Part shown: positions 1 through 13,000 of the stretch, in pieces | How the letters are laid out: each line of letters starts with the position of its first letter | Numbering within the stretch: the stretch's first letter is position 1 | Assembly (NCBI GenBank): GCA_029207755.1 | Contig: JARCOQ010000006.1 | Span: 5,620,846 to 5,684,845, forward strand | Direction: 5' to 3' | DNA: 64,000 nt | DNA from: Chamaea fasciata | Taxonomy: Eukaryota > Chordata > Aves > Passeriformes > Sylviidae | The notes under the pieces: model-generated | Database searches by the model: none | What the model saw: only the letters and a program-made list of their open reading frames with translations | Told to the model about the DNA's origin: nothing | Made by a program: the position numbers and the translations under genes

Positions 1-1681
1 GAATAATTATCCCTTCATACCGGCCTAGAAATCTTGGACAGAAATAGCAATCACAGCAAGGGTGCTAAGAAATGATTTGTACCATACATCTGCTAATGTC
101 CCTTAGCCCAGCTGGAACCTACATGCTTCCCTCCCTATCTTGGGTTTCTCAAATTGTGTTGATGTGTATTTAAGCTGCGGGAACATTTGAGACAATCAGG
201 CAGGGGGGAGACAAGAACTTCCCTGGTGTTTTGATTCCAAACTGTGATCTCTCTTATCGGGATGGGTGAGGAAGAAAAGTGTCAAGTGTCACTCGGTCTG
301 CTGTTCTCAGCTTGTCTGGCTAATTCAAGGAGGAGCCTCTGAGGCCAAAGCCACCACAAATGTAGAAGACCACTCAGAACAGCGTTCTCCAAAGGTGTCC
401 CATGGCAGTACCCCATTGGGATTACACTGATCATACCCCAAATGGATATGACTGGCACTGATTTTTTGAACAGTGTCAGCCAAAGGAAGACTCTGGTATT
501 TTGCTTCACCTTGGTTTTGAGAAGGACAGGAAAAGTCCCTAAGGGTGTCATTTCAGGACATTAATTTTAAAGATGCAAGAAGGGGAGAGTAGGACAAAGC
601 AAGTCATATCTGGCCCTGATTTTGTCAGAAAGTTGAACTGGAGATCTCCTGACATCACTTCCAACCTACAACAAACAATTATCTTGTAACATGAGGAAGC
701 CTGATCTTTCAAGCCTATTTTGCTATTAAAGAAACAGGGTTTTTTTTTTGCATGCACAGCGTTTTGTTTAGCCTCTCACTTGACGTAGGATCACACTGTA
801 TTTATGTTTAACATGCTTTCTCTCATTCACTCTTCCCCCTCCTCTCTTTTACTCTAATGCCACAAACTCTTCCCACCCCATATATTTTTATTCTACACAA
901 GAATTATGCAATTCATCTGGGATTTGTTTTGGACTGCTTCCAGATACACCCACACAACTGCTCCAGGAGTGATGAGGTTTATCCAAAGATGGACTTGGCA
1001 AGTCTGTGTTTCAAAGGGTTACTGATCCAAAATGCTTCAGGAAGAGACTTCAAGACACACAAGTAACCCCACAAAGCAATAAAATAAAAGATTGTGAACA
1101 GTTTCTGTATTTAAGGGTTTACAAGAGCTGAAGCTGGTGGCTAAAACATTTTGTCTGAAAATGGCTACTCTCCACTAGTGAACCAGTATCAGTCAATTGG
1201 ATGACAACTAACTGTGTGCTCACAGCTTGTGACTGACTATTCAGGGTTTCATGATGTTGAAGATCTGCCAGGTTTTTCTTCAGCATAACACAGGAGCTTG
1301 GCTCATCCAATGGTCAGAGGAATCTTTAACAGCCTGCTAACTAATTTTGTTTCATCTGCAGATGCATAAAACAACCTTGGGAGGCCCTGTTGTCCACTGA
1401 CAAGGCTATGAATCTAGAGACCTGGTTTTGAACTTGGCTTCCCCATTGGACTGCTTCAGTCTTGACTGAGTTGCCTTTCTCCTCCAGGTCTTACAACATA
1501 CCCTCCTAGAAAATGAAGGTGCACAGTACAGCCCTCCATTGTCAAAACAGTCAAAGAGCTACTGATGAGAACTGCAATGTAATAACTGGGATTCAGTTTC
1601 TGCCAGTGCATTAATTCCAGAACCCACACCCAAACTCATGAAATTACCTTTTGAATGATTAGACAAAATCATTCTTTTTAT
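1..1681. other. Unique non-coding DNA, no gene seen
   Basis: This stretch has mixed composition. The reading frames present are under 90 codons, occur on both strands and resemble no protein family I know. A 9-base T run sits near 739-747. No CR1 tail, tRNA, long terminal repeat or promoter cluster was recognised. It could be intron or intergenic DNA. Confidence 0.7.
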
Positions 1682-1712
<31 letters not shown>

Positions 1713-1716
1713 TTTT
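1682..1716 (+). repeat. (TC)n microsatellite continuing into poly-T
   Basis: A run of TC dinucleotides (about 11 units, 1682-1703) passes directly into 13 T at 1704-1716. The plus strand is therefore a pure pyrimidine tract of about 35 bases. It ends just before CTCCTCCAG, so the tract together with the AG at 1724-1725 also mimics a vertebrate 3' splice site. The repeat explains the short serine/leucine-rich and arginine/glutamate-rich reading frames across it, which I do not regard as genes. Confidence 0.95.
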
Positions 1717-2328
1717 CTCCTCCAGGATGTTCCCTGTATTTGCGTCCCCTGGGTGGCAACAGTGGAAAATGTTGGCAAGGAGACCAGACTGTAGACAAGG
1801 TCGTATTGGCACAAATCTGAGGGCTTTGCCTGTGTCAGTGATGTAAGGATACCAGTCTCCGTCAAGAGGTGTGGTTTATCAGTGGAGCTTTTGCAGTGCC
1901 TTGGACGTCAGGCTAATGGTCTCACATACAGATTCTGTAAGATGCCTTTCATTCATCCTGCCAAACAGGAGCTGTGCTTGTGATGCTTTCCCAAACTGAA
2001 GGGCATTGCTCCATGAATGCAAGCAATGTTAAAGCCTGAATAATGCACACAGTCTTCCATTTGCAAATCGCCTCCACCTCACCCTTTGCCCTCCCCACCA
2101 TGTGGTTTAGCTTTTGGCTCTGCAATAGATACTCTGAATCAATGTTAGCTTTCTGAGAGACTAACACCCAACACTGAAGGTCTCAGTCAAATCCAGCTGT
2201 GTTACAAGTCCATTGTTGGACTGTTGGTTGTTTTGGGTGATTTTTCCCTGGAGTTTTGTTACAGATGAGCTGGACCTTTTGGCAGCACAGACAAGCACCT
2301 CTATTTTGTCATTCGGTACCCCAAAGAC

Positions 2329-2358
2329 ATCCAGGTACTAATCATCCAGGTGCTAATC
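2329..2358 (+). repeat. Two-copy tandem repeat, 15-bp unit
   Basis: Two adjacent copies of a 15-base unit beginning CATCCAGGT differ at one base (A versus G at the tenth position). This looks like a small replication-slippage duplication. No function is evident. Confidence 0.85.
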
Positions 2359-5300
2359 AGTCCAACCAGGAAGACAAAATCTTTTTAAGAAAGAGTATAT
2401 TGTTCATTGTGAATGTTTGCCTCACCATTAGTGCACAGAAGAGAAAGCTTAGAAACAGAAAGATGAAGCACATTAAAAAAAAAAAATCTGGATCATGCAG
2501 CTTACAGAGGTATATGCAGTGTTAACAGCAACTTGTGGGAACTGTGGAGCACTGTCCTGATCCGAGGTGTACTTCAGTTTTCAGCTCAGTGAAGTCCCAG
2601 CTTCTGCACAAGCAAAAACTTGTCCTTTTTACCAGCCTGTAATGAAATATTTGTGGTGGTTTTTATGGTGCGAGCCACCATTCACTTAATACAATCTGAA
2701 GGTCATTTCTCCTCGGACAGACCACAGCACATCTCCACACTAAGCTCCCAGAGCTCAAGACTGGTGCCAGGCTGTCTGCAAAGACCCTCACAGGCCGTGT
2801 TTGTTTGCTCTGAATGGCCTGATGGTATGGCATGGGCTGGAAACCACCTTACACCATGCCCTGCTCACACAGACCAAGGGAGAACTTTGGAGTCCCAGCA
2901 TCAAGAAAGGAGAAATTCTGCTGTCAGGGTGACTTGTGTCATATCTGATTCCACTGAGTCAGAGTCTGTGTGTTCACACCTTTGAAACAGCAACCTCCAG
3001 AAAAAAAAATCCACTAACCCTGAGGGGTCAACCTGACTCAGTATGTCCCCTGGGCAGTACTGGGGAGTTTCAAGTGATATAATTCTCAGGAAGGACAGGG
3101 ATTTGCTCTGGCAGCAGAGCTGCTGAAGGCCACAAGAATCTTAAAACCCTCTGCTGTTATCCAGACTATCTCTTGGTTGTCTGAGGACTCTGGTCTTCCA
3201 AACAAGAAGAGTGAAGAGGACCCCCCTAGTTCAGTCTTACCTGTCACTGACATAGGCATGATGTAGTTGTCTTCATCCTAAGCAATGACTGGACTCACTC
3301 TTCCTCTTCTGGTCCCAGAGAGAAACCAGAAATGTTCCTCCAAGAGATGGCAGATGAAGTCAGTTGAGCCACTTTAGGGAAAAGAAAGAATTATGGCTTA
3401 ATATCTTACCATGCCCAGGATTTTCTTAAATATCATAGAGCTGTTTGATGAAATATAACCCTGCCTACATCTCTGGTGATTGTTATTTTTCATAAAACAT
3501 AAGACAAGAGCACAGTTTCCTCAGTACTGCACTTCTAGTCAAAGAAATCAATTTAAATCGATTATACTAGTCAGAAAATGCAAGCTGCTGTGAAACTCAC
3601 GTTGTTTTCCCTTTAAATGTTTCTTTTGATAATGTCACCAGAGACTCCGTCCTTGGATATTTCGAATTTTCTTCAATTTCCTCATTGTACGATTCAAGAT
3701 TTCTCTAGATCACCTTCATGACTAATCAAATTCAAGGATTCCCTAAGCATCCTAATCCCTCTTCAATCCCTGTATATGCTCCTGTATCTTGCTTTCATAT
3801 ATTTCCCTGGGATTTTGGAAAGTTATTTTAAATCTCTCTCCTTACACAGTCCCTTTATCCTTTGCTCCATCCCTCCATCACGCAGCATATCAACTCCAGC
3901 AGGATCAGAGCAAAACTGAGGTGGAAGGAAGAGGAAATGCTTTCAGTTGGTGTAAATGACAGTTATAAGAGAGGGCATTGGCCTGGGGGCAACTGGGATG
4001 TGTTTATTACATGAAGTGCCATGCAGGAATACCTGAACTAGCTGGGAACATGCTAGTTCAGGCTACAGAAGCAAAGTGTACACACATTAGCAGAAATACT
4101 GGAATTACCTGGGTGTGGCTTTTGGGGATTATCCTGTTCCACCCAAATAGAGAAGTACTGTGAAGTTCATGTAGCCAGAAAAAGTGATAATTTCCTTAAA
4201 CTTTTAAAACCCAAAAGATTTCTTAAAGATTTTGCTCTTTTTTCCCCCATTTTTCATTGAAGTCATTCATTCTGAGTGGTACATTTTGTACAGATGAAAC
4301 TTGTAGAGCAGTTGTGAAGATGCCCCTGCTATTGCTGCCCTCTCAGGAGACTCCAAAGCTAATGGCAGAGTTAGAGCAAAGGAAATAACAGTGAATGGGC
4401 TGAGTTGAATATTTCTGCTTGTCTAGTCACCAGGAAAAGTGGCTGGAGTAATTGAACAGAGAGGAATCAGGGAAAATAATCTGCTGCTTCAAGTAGGCTT
4501 CAAGAATCAGGAGTCAACATCATTGTGGGGCCTTACCACTGTGAGTCACTGGAGCCCACTTCTCTCCCACTCTCCTTCTGCATCAACAGCACAGCTCCTC
4601 CCAATCTACATTCCTATAAAGCAGATGAAGATCATGAACTTAAGCTCTTTGTGCACATCCACCTGGATCTCTCTGAGAAGAACTTACGCAGCCCCACCAC
4701 CTTAGGTTTTTTCATATTTTGCTTTCTGCCCCGGAAGGCAAATTTGATGAAATTGCCATATTCGTTATGGAAACAAAACTGGTAGAAGTGGGAGACTTTG
4801 CAGTTTGTCCCAGGAATTCTGTGGAAGAAATTAAACTAAGGTCTCTCAAATGTCAATTTAGTATTTTCATCTCTGTGTGATCCTCATTCTCTACTTCAGT
4901 TTGACAGAGGAAATTGCCTCTATAGGTGATCCAACATAATCACTACAGACTTAACTACAATAAATTCATAAAGCAATCACTGAAAGAAGCACCTTTATTC
5001 TATTTAGATAACACATTTGTCTAGGATGCTGCTCAGGAAGAACAGTAGGGCACCAGCTCAAAGGGTTAATTATTTCCTCCAGCAGCTGAGAAATCCTCAC
5101 TACCTGCATGAGACCTCGGTGTTGGCCCGTTGGCATGGAGGTCCTGCATTTTCATCTTCAAAACAGAAAGAAACAAGTGATACAACTGGATTGGGTTGAG
5201 ATGGGGAACGTACTTAAACAGGGTGAGGTTAATTTGGGTGATGAACCAAGGTCACAAAGGTTGATGCAGAACAAAGCTGCCTGTCAGCTGTGGGGGCTGA

Positions 5301-6354
5301 GCTGGTATCTTGTGCAGGGGTGCAGAGCTTCCACACGTGGCAGATCTTCACCTCCCTGCCACAGCAGTTTGAACTTCACTACCAGCACCAATGTTAAAAC
5401 TTCCTTTAGCCTCCAGAAAGAACATAAACATGGCTTTCAATGCAGATTAAATACACACGTACTTTTGAAACATTGTCGGTCATTACCAATTCATGGCTGC
5501 TGTCCAGCAAGTGGAGAAAAACATTTCCCCTCCTAGGTTTAACAACAAAACCAAGAAAAAACCCCAACAAGTCAATGACTTATGCTGTACACTAAAACAG
5601 CTTAAAACACAAACATTTCCAGAGTACAATATTTCAAGTAGTCTTGTAACTGGAGGAGCTATTTTTTAACTGGATTCCTACTTTTTACTACCAACAGCCT
5701 TGTCTTATTTGCAGAGGCTCTGCTAGCTGTCAGACATCCTGACTCCACTTAATAAACTCACTTAGGGCAGAACTTTCTTAAGTCACAGTGTAAGTACATA
5801 AATTAGTTGTTTCAGCCTTAGACCAACACACTTCTCTTTCTTCCCTCTCTCCTGAGCACTGACCTATGATGAAGAAACTCAAGTCTCAAAAGAACCAACA
5901 GTTCATTAAAAAATGCTGCCATAACCCAACGTGCCTAAAATACTGCAGCTCCTGTTGGCTTTGGTTGGAGCTGCAAGGGTGCTTACTTGTGGCTACAACT
6001 AGGCGAAGTTTGGGTCCTTAAGTCAGGGACCCTAAGTTTAAATTCCACTTTTGAAATGCTTTATGTGCAGCCGTTTCAGACAAAGAACTGCAGAGATGAC
6101 ACCCGGTCATAGACAAGTTTTGTATTAAGTGAAGTTTAATGCACCAGGAAGCCAAGAGACACTCTGGTGTGTCACCAGATAAGCAGGACCAGGGCATATT
6201 TCATCAGTGGGTGGATCTTAGTCTGGTTCCTTGTGAAAATTAAGCTCAAACAAACCCCATAGTCATGTCTCCGTCTCTGTCTGACCCTCCCTCATAGCAC
6301 CTCCATCCACTGGTCAAATTCATTCACCTTGGACAGAAAGAAACACATTGCAAG

Positions 6355-6395
6355 AGTAAATAAAACTGAAGGATATAAAAAGTAAATAAAACTGA
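6355..6395 (+). repeat. Direct repeat of a 15-mer (AGTAAATAAAACTGA)
   Basis: Identical 15-base copies occupy 6355-6369 and 6381-6395, separated by 11 bases that contain TATAAAA. This is probably a local duplication with later divergence of the spacer. The TATA-like spacer lies in AT-rich sequence and is weak evidence for a promoter. Confidence 0.85.
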
Positions 6396-7459
6396 CTTGG
6401 GCTGCCAAGTGAGAGAGGCATGCCAGAAGTCCTGCTGTCTGAGAGGAAGGCCACTTAACCTTTCAGTGTGTCCAAAAGGGGATGGGATTTTGGCAATGTG
6501 GGCTCACACCTTCACAGAAAAAAAAAAAATGCAAAGCCCCAAGGCACTGGACTTTGCTTATTCCTGTGCTTGTAACCAATATCTGTTGCTGTGGATGCAT
6601 AAAAGCCACTCATGACAAGCCTGGAGGGACTCCTAGGGTTGCCTTAACCCTATCTCTGCCAGCCCCTCTCCTGAGAGGGGATGTGCAGCATAGGGTCAGT
6701 TTACTCAATTGTCCCCTTACTAGGAGGGATAAAGTGCCTTACCTTCTTGCCGTGCCGATTCCCATTGGGAGACAGGGCTGGTCTAACCCCTGAGGGCAGA
6801 TGCACAAGGGCCACCCATTCCCAAGTATGGCCCCTTCGAAATGAGAACAGGGGCGAAAACACCTTGCACTCATGGGAGCTGGGAACAGCATCTCTTCCTG
6901 GTCTCTGGTGCTTTGCCCTGCCTGGCTGCCCCTTGGGCAAGCACAGAGCAATGCCAGGCTGGTGACAGGCAGTAGCTGGCAAAGCTCAGCGTTGCCAACA
7001 CTGTGCTTCTCCTGCCAGCTGCTACGTGTTGTACCTGGTGGCAGCTGCTATTTTTATATTGAAACTCATTTCTTGGTAATGATTTCTGTGTTACATCTTG
7101 AGAACCAGATCTAGCCCTCTGGTAATTTGATCTTAATTAAACAATCTAGCTGCCAGTTCAGTCCCTTTCTGGTAAGCTGTGTATTGCAATGTTTGATGTT
7201 AGTCAAAGACAACAGACGTTTATCAGGCCTGGTGTTGTAAATATAGCTCAAGTTCCAAGAGATGCTGATAGTAAAGTTTGCCTTGCCCTGCCCTACCTCT
7301 CCCCTAAGCTGAGTCATAATAACACACAGGGTTAACCCAACTCCATTGCATGGTGTAATGCTCAGCAAGATCTGGCAGATAGGAGACCTCACTAATCCTA
7401 CAAATCTCATCTTTCACACTGAAGCAGTTGGCTGGGATACTTCTTTAATTTTTTTTCTT

Positions 7460-7473
7460 TGTGTGTGTGTGTG
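7460..7473 (+). repeat. Short (TG)7 microsatellite
   Basis: Seven TG units follow a T-rich stretch. This is a very short tract with no sign of function. Confidence 0.9.
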
Positions 7474-8410
7474 CTTAAGTTATTGTTTAATACAATCTTC
7501 TAAGTTACATAATGGTCTCTCTCTTCACTTGGTGTCATCTGAGCCGTGCACAGGAATGCTCACACAGCCTCTGACGTCTTCTGAAGTCCTCCAGGGCCAC
7601 TGCTCCCTGTTCAGAAGGAGCAGGTGCTACACGTGCTTTCCAAGAGCCTGTTACACCTGTCTTGCACCATGTGCCATAACCTTTTGGAGAGTTCTGAGCA
7701 GGTTGTGCCAAATTACAACGAGATTACCAGCAGAGAGAGCTATATTTTTCTCCCCCCTGGAATAACTGGAGCTGCCAAACACAACTGGTTATGTTCTCAG
7801 ATGAAAAAGCCACATTCACTGCAGGAATCAAGCTTTTAGCCATGGGGAGCCCAGGGGTTGTGGTCCACTCCAAAATGAAGTTATGTTCTAAAGGCAAAAC
7901 CTTTGGCTTATGGAAAAAAATATGCCCTTGCAGACAGGAGGGAGCAGATGGGAGGCAGATGCTTCCTCCATTGGGATGGTTCAGCCGGAAAAAAGGACTG
8001 GCTGTAGTGGTGACTTGAAGCCCTCTGATGGTTTGTTGCTCAACACAGGCTAACCATTTCCCCCAAATCCTAGGTGGGTCATTTCTAAGCCCTTGTTGGG
8101 CTCCAGGCAGATGGTCCCCAGGTGGCAGATGCAGATCTGTCATGGCAGAGACTCCCACAGGGCACAGATCACCAGCACTTGCTCTGGTTTCACCAATCCA
8201 CCTCTGAATGGGAACTCCAGCCTGCCCAGCAGCGAGTTCCAGCAGCCTCTCTTCAAAAACATGACAATTTCACCTCACAAATAATTTTCCAGAGACAGAG
8301 GTACAAATTTTGTAGAAGGTCATGAGTGGACTTGGTTCTATCTCAACTATTTAATTTTTCCCTTTTTTGCCTCTATTTGCTTTTCATTCTTTGATGCAGT
8401 ATTTCTCTAC

Positions 8411-8423
8411 TTTTTTTTTTTTT
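8411..8423 (+). repeat. Poly-T run (13)
   Basis: A homopolymer of 13 T precedes CCTCC, leaving a pyrimidine-rich stretch of about 20 bases. No AG splice acceptor follows closely. It is probably a simple repeat. Confidence 0.9.
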
Positions 8424-10010
8424 CCTCCACTGGATGCTTTTGCTCCTCCCTTGCATGCTTTGTCTCTCACAGCCTCTCCTAACCCAGTGACATTTGTGTT
8501 CAAATGTTCAAACCTACCCTGCTCAAGAGGGCTCAGGAGCAGGGTAAACAAGTTTGCCTCAGTGTTTAGCATGCAGCTCAATTGTACATTTACAGTAGAT
8601 ATTCTGATTTAATTTGCTTTTAAACAGCCCCTTCAAACAGCTCAGAAGTCTGGACATTGTTCTTTTAGGTGCATTACAAAACCATAATTAATTAGCTGGG
8701 CTCCCCTGTGGATTTTCTCAGATTTTACCCAATCTTCCCGCCAATTTTAATGACCTTCCCAGTTAGGGGCTTTACATCTGTAAATGCTGAGTGCCATTCA
8801 CCACTTGGTAAACAAGGGGTATCTGAGTAAAATAGCCAGAGCTTGAAATCAAAGATTTTACTTGTTTGTAGTACAGGAGACACTGGCGGTCTGGGTGGCT
8901 CTTAGCACCTGCCGTGCTGTTGGATGACTGAATTTTGGCTCTCTGTCCCATATTAAAAGAACTCAAGACTGATCAGTGTTACCCTTCCATAAAGCTGGGA
9001 TTGTGGGGAAATCTGTACTGCAGAGCCCTGCTGTCCCACCCACTCTTCTTTGCCTTTTGAAAGCAAGAAACAGCACTTTGTTCATTGTCCGTGCAAAACT
9101 TGCTGAGAGCTCTCCAAAGAGAAAGTCAGCCAAGCAACTTTCAGCTGCTCCCTCTTCCTGCTGGCTCCAGGCCAACCTTCCCTAGCAGGTGTCATGTACC
9201 AGTAGATAAGAAGGAAGAGAAAGAAAAGAAAGAGAAAATGAGCAACAGGAAAAGATTTGATAGTCTATCACATGGGCATAGACCATCTACCACATGGTCC
9301 TCAGTGTCTCCTCAGATTTTTAGCACACGTGGTGCAAAGGCAGCACTGACCTTCACACCACCTCGTGCAGGCTGCTGCTGTAAGGCAGGGACTGCTATCC
9401 GCGCAAAGGAAGGCATCTCCATCTGGAAAGCAGCAGCCAGCTTCTGGTTGTGCAGGAGGGACAAAAATACCGCTTTTGTGCTGATCAAAGTTGGATTTTA
9501 GGTGGTTCCTCTTCAGCCAGAAGGGTGGCCCAGTGGGTTGTGTACATGGCTGGAGTAAAGCACGTCAGGAGCCAACTGGAGTTTTTTGATGGATGTAGTA
9601 TGTGAGCATAGGTCTGGCACAGTTGCTTGGGCCAAAGTTTGACATGAGCTGCACAAGAACTAAGCCAAAGAATCAGGGAAGTGGGGCTAGAGAGCACTGG
9701 CTCCACAGGAGTACAAAGCTACATAATGGGAATGTAAACAGAAGAGATTATTTTCTCAGTGATGTCAAAGTTATGTGCCACAACATGGCAAGCAGGTTTT
9801 CAATGCATTCTGAAAACGTACACACTTTCAGAAAGTATGGAACTGCAATTAGTTCCCTGGCTGGGGAACAGAGAGTGCACAACCAAAAGAATGCTTTGTA
9901 CTACTAATTAGAGAAGCTGGAGTCTGAAATAAAATTACCTCTCTGAGGTGTACAACCTGTTCTCTCCAACATGAATTATGAGTGCTCAAGAATAAAGTCA
10001 ACCAATGTCT

Positions 10011-10047
10011 GGTTTTGAATGTTCCAGTTTTGAATGTTCCAGTTTTA
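10011..10047 (+). repeat. Short tandem repeat, 16-bp unit
   Basis: The unit GTTTTGAATGTTCCAG is present twice in tandem, followed by a partial third copy (GTTTTAGAT, diverged at its end). It gives rise to a repeated peptide in one short reading frame starting at 10005, which is not a gene. Confidence 0.9.
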
Positions 10048-13000
10048 GATTAATGCACATTTCCTGCATACTCAGGGTCTTTATTTGCACCTACATTAGT
10101 GCAGCAAGGACCGTAGTGATGCAAGCAGCCAAACCTCCTGGTCTGCTCCTTCTGTGGCAGCTCAACAGCCTTTGTGAGCCTTCATGTAAGAGCAGCTGTT
10201 CAAAAGGCTGAACGTTGAGTAAGACATAACCAGGCACTGCCAGAGGTAAGCTCACTAATAAAAGAAAAGTGGATAGGCAACAGTGTTCTATCTGTGCTCT
10301 GGCTTTCCATCTGTGAAGCTATGATGATGGTATAGCCCTTATCTTGCAGGTAGTTGTGAAGATAGATCACATTAAAGGTGATTTAAAAGGCGCTCAGAGA
10401 CTGATGGGTAGAGGAGCAATGTAATTGCCTCAAAGAGTGAGATTTTTTTGCTGTATTTTTTAACTTTCAGAGCAGAGCAACAGCTTGTACAAACTTCTCC
10501 TTCAGGACTGTCCAATGGGAGGAGCTTTTGACCCCTTTGTTCCTCCTGGAGCTGATATTAGGCCCGTTGTCTGGGTTTGTAAAGGCTGCAGAACCTTCTG
10601 GGAGATGTCCTGAAGCCCAGAAAATTGGGCAGAATGACAGCAGAGGTTAGTGGATTATTTTTCCCACTTCTGTTCTCTGTATGCAAGGTGCAATTGTTTG
10701 TTCTAAATGATCCGAATTAATGGTTTTGAATAATTAAGATACAATCAAAGATTAATATCAGGCTGATTCTAGGCAGTAATTTTCTTGATCAGTTGACATG
10801 GTGATTAGAATCTCATGGGCTGCCAGATGACTGCTGTCTGATGTCAGTCCATTCATGGTCTACAGCTAAGGAACAGCAAAAAATACAATTTTAAGAAGCT
10901 CTCAAATGCCAGAGCACCAAGAATCTCTCCCATGGGATTATCTTTCTAACAATGGCAACCTGAGTGGTGACCCTTTACAGCAAGATGAGAGTTTGCATTT
11001 CCGTCCACCAAGTTTCTTACTTTACGTTAGGACTGAGAAGGAGAAAAACCTGAAGATGACTGGAAACCTTGGTTGGGTCAGCATTTCAAGAACAGATAGG
11101 AGCTGTCTGGTGAGGAGCACATCTAGCTACTGGGCCAGTCCAGTCCATGGTGCTGCAGCAATGCTAATCAAAGGCCAGTACTCACCATATTTGCTAAACC
11201 CTCTGGTTTTATGATGGAAAGGGCTGGGCTGAGCTGTCTGTGCACAACCCTGATGATGCCAGAGAATTCAGTCCAGATTGTGGTGTGGGAGTTGGCCCAC
11301 ACCAGTGTTAACCTGATCAGAATTGAGACTAAGCAGAGCCAGAGCAGCCACATAATGTGCAGAAGAGAACCAAGAGGTTTCCAGGGTGGGATTGTTAAGA
11401 CAAATATCATAGTGGGTTTTTAAAGTTTTATAAAACCATTTCAGAGTGATAAGTATGTTAACAAAGAGGGACCAGAGAATGGCATGAGCTCACAGGTCAG
11501 GCAGATGGGAAGCCCTTCATGCTTGCTCTGAGTCAGATTCTGCCTCATAAACTGAGCTCAGCCGAGATGCTTCCCTAGGATCTGTTGGGAGCCCATTTCC
11601 ACAGCCCTGGCAGGTCTAACTGTGGCTGTGTCAGCCTGGTTGGGTGAAGATTCATTTTTCCCTTGATGTACATTCACACATGGAGTCCTGCACGAGGAGG
11701 ATTTGGCACATCAAATGGCACTGGTCCAGAAAAGAGCTGCCACTCATGAAATTTTGCTGTGGATGTGACTCATCCTTGGAGAGAGCCAAAACCAGGTCTC
11801 TGTGCCATTTAAGTACCCTTCAGATGTGAAATTTTGCTGTACAATTCTGTCAAATGGACACATGGAGCCTATTTTTAAATCTAAATACTCCCACTTTGGA
11901 GATGCTGCTTTTTCCTCTATTTCCTTTCATCACAGCAAGGCGCTTATTAAGAACTTGCTTCTGCAGCGGAGCAGACTAATACAATTTAGATTTTATTTGT
12001 TGAAGAATAACCATCTGTCAGCTACTGAGAAGGAAGAAAAGAATCTATCCCTGAAGATTTGGAGATCTGCGAGTCTTTAACCAACTCTCAGAACAAGCTG
12101 TATCTCAGAACAGGAACTGAAGTACCCTGGGAAATCGAACAGGGAAATCAAGTAATAAAACGTTCAGAGAGCAAATGTGCAGCGTGAGGGTGGAAGCACT
12201 TGCCCATAGAAAGAAAAGGGCTCAGGTTTATAATCAAAACGACCTCACACTAATAAATTAGGCAAGGAAAGAGAAGGATGGAAAGGAAACAGCTCTTTAA
12301 ATGCTCATTGTCAGAGAGCTGTTTAGCAGCTCTCGGTGCAATCAGCAAGTGCTCCCTGGTGCAGGTCTCTGGGTACCTGTTATGTAATAAGCTGCTGAAG
12401 GGTGTGCTGCAGAAACTTCCAGAAAGGTCACAGTCTGTACACACGAGGTGTGGTGAATATGAGAACTGCTCTGCATAATTACTCACCTTTTTAATAAACT
12501 CCCTGGCCTCTGCCAAGACTTCCAGTGGCAGCACGAGGGGGACCTCCATCAACGTACACCAGGAAAGGTGGCTGCTTTTACAGTCTCAGAAGGATCCTTC
12601 ACTGCTGTGTGGAGAAGCTGTGGAGCCAAACATGCATTTGCACCTTCTGTTGGGCTTGAGCCAGTCCCGCAGACTGTCACCATCCACCCCTGCTGTTTGC
12701 AATATTAGTCCTGTCCCACACAGGGCTGAGAGGTGACAAAAAGAAGGATGCGGCTTTAAACACTGCTCTGTGGTTCCCTCAGACTGTATGGCACTGGTCT
12801 GCAGGTTCTGTGTGCCTGAGGTGAGGTGGAGCTGTAGACAATTTTGGGAAGTTCTTTGGTACCTGGGCGGCCTCAGTTTGTCAGCTGCCAATGGAAGCAA
12901 TGCAAACTCCCTCAGATGTGCTCACCTACCCAAAGGGACTCCTGGCTCAGGGACATTTGTTTGGCTTCCTATTGTAACAAAAGGCACCCAAAAAGAGTAA

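Larger units (their letters stand above)
1726..9999. other. Unique non-coding DNA with minor repeats
   Basis: There is no recognisable exon, RNA gene or interspersed repeat. Reading frames reach at most about 144 codons (minus strand near 7724-8158) and resemble no known domain. Small repeats are listed separately. A perfect inverted repeat, CCCCTCTC/GAGAGGGG with a 2-base spacer, lies at 6663-6680 in a locally GC-richer stretch (about 6600-7000). I can assign no function to it. Confidence 0.65.

Noticed and set aside
6663..6680. CCCCTCTC/GAGAGGGG inverted repeat as a terminator or transposon end
   Set aside because: The 2-base spacer is too small for a hairpin loop, no second copy was seen to form an element, and bacterial-type terminators do not apply in this genome.
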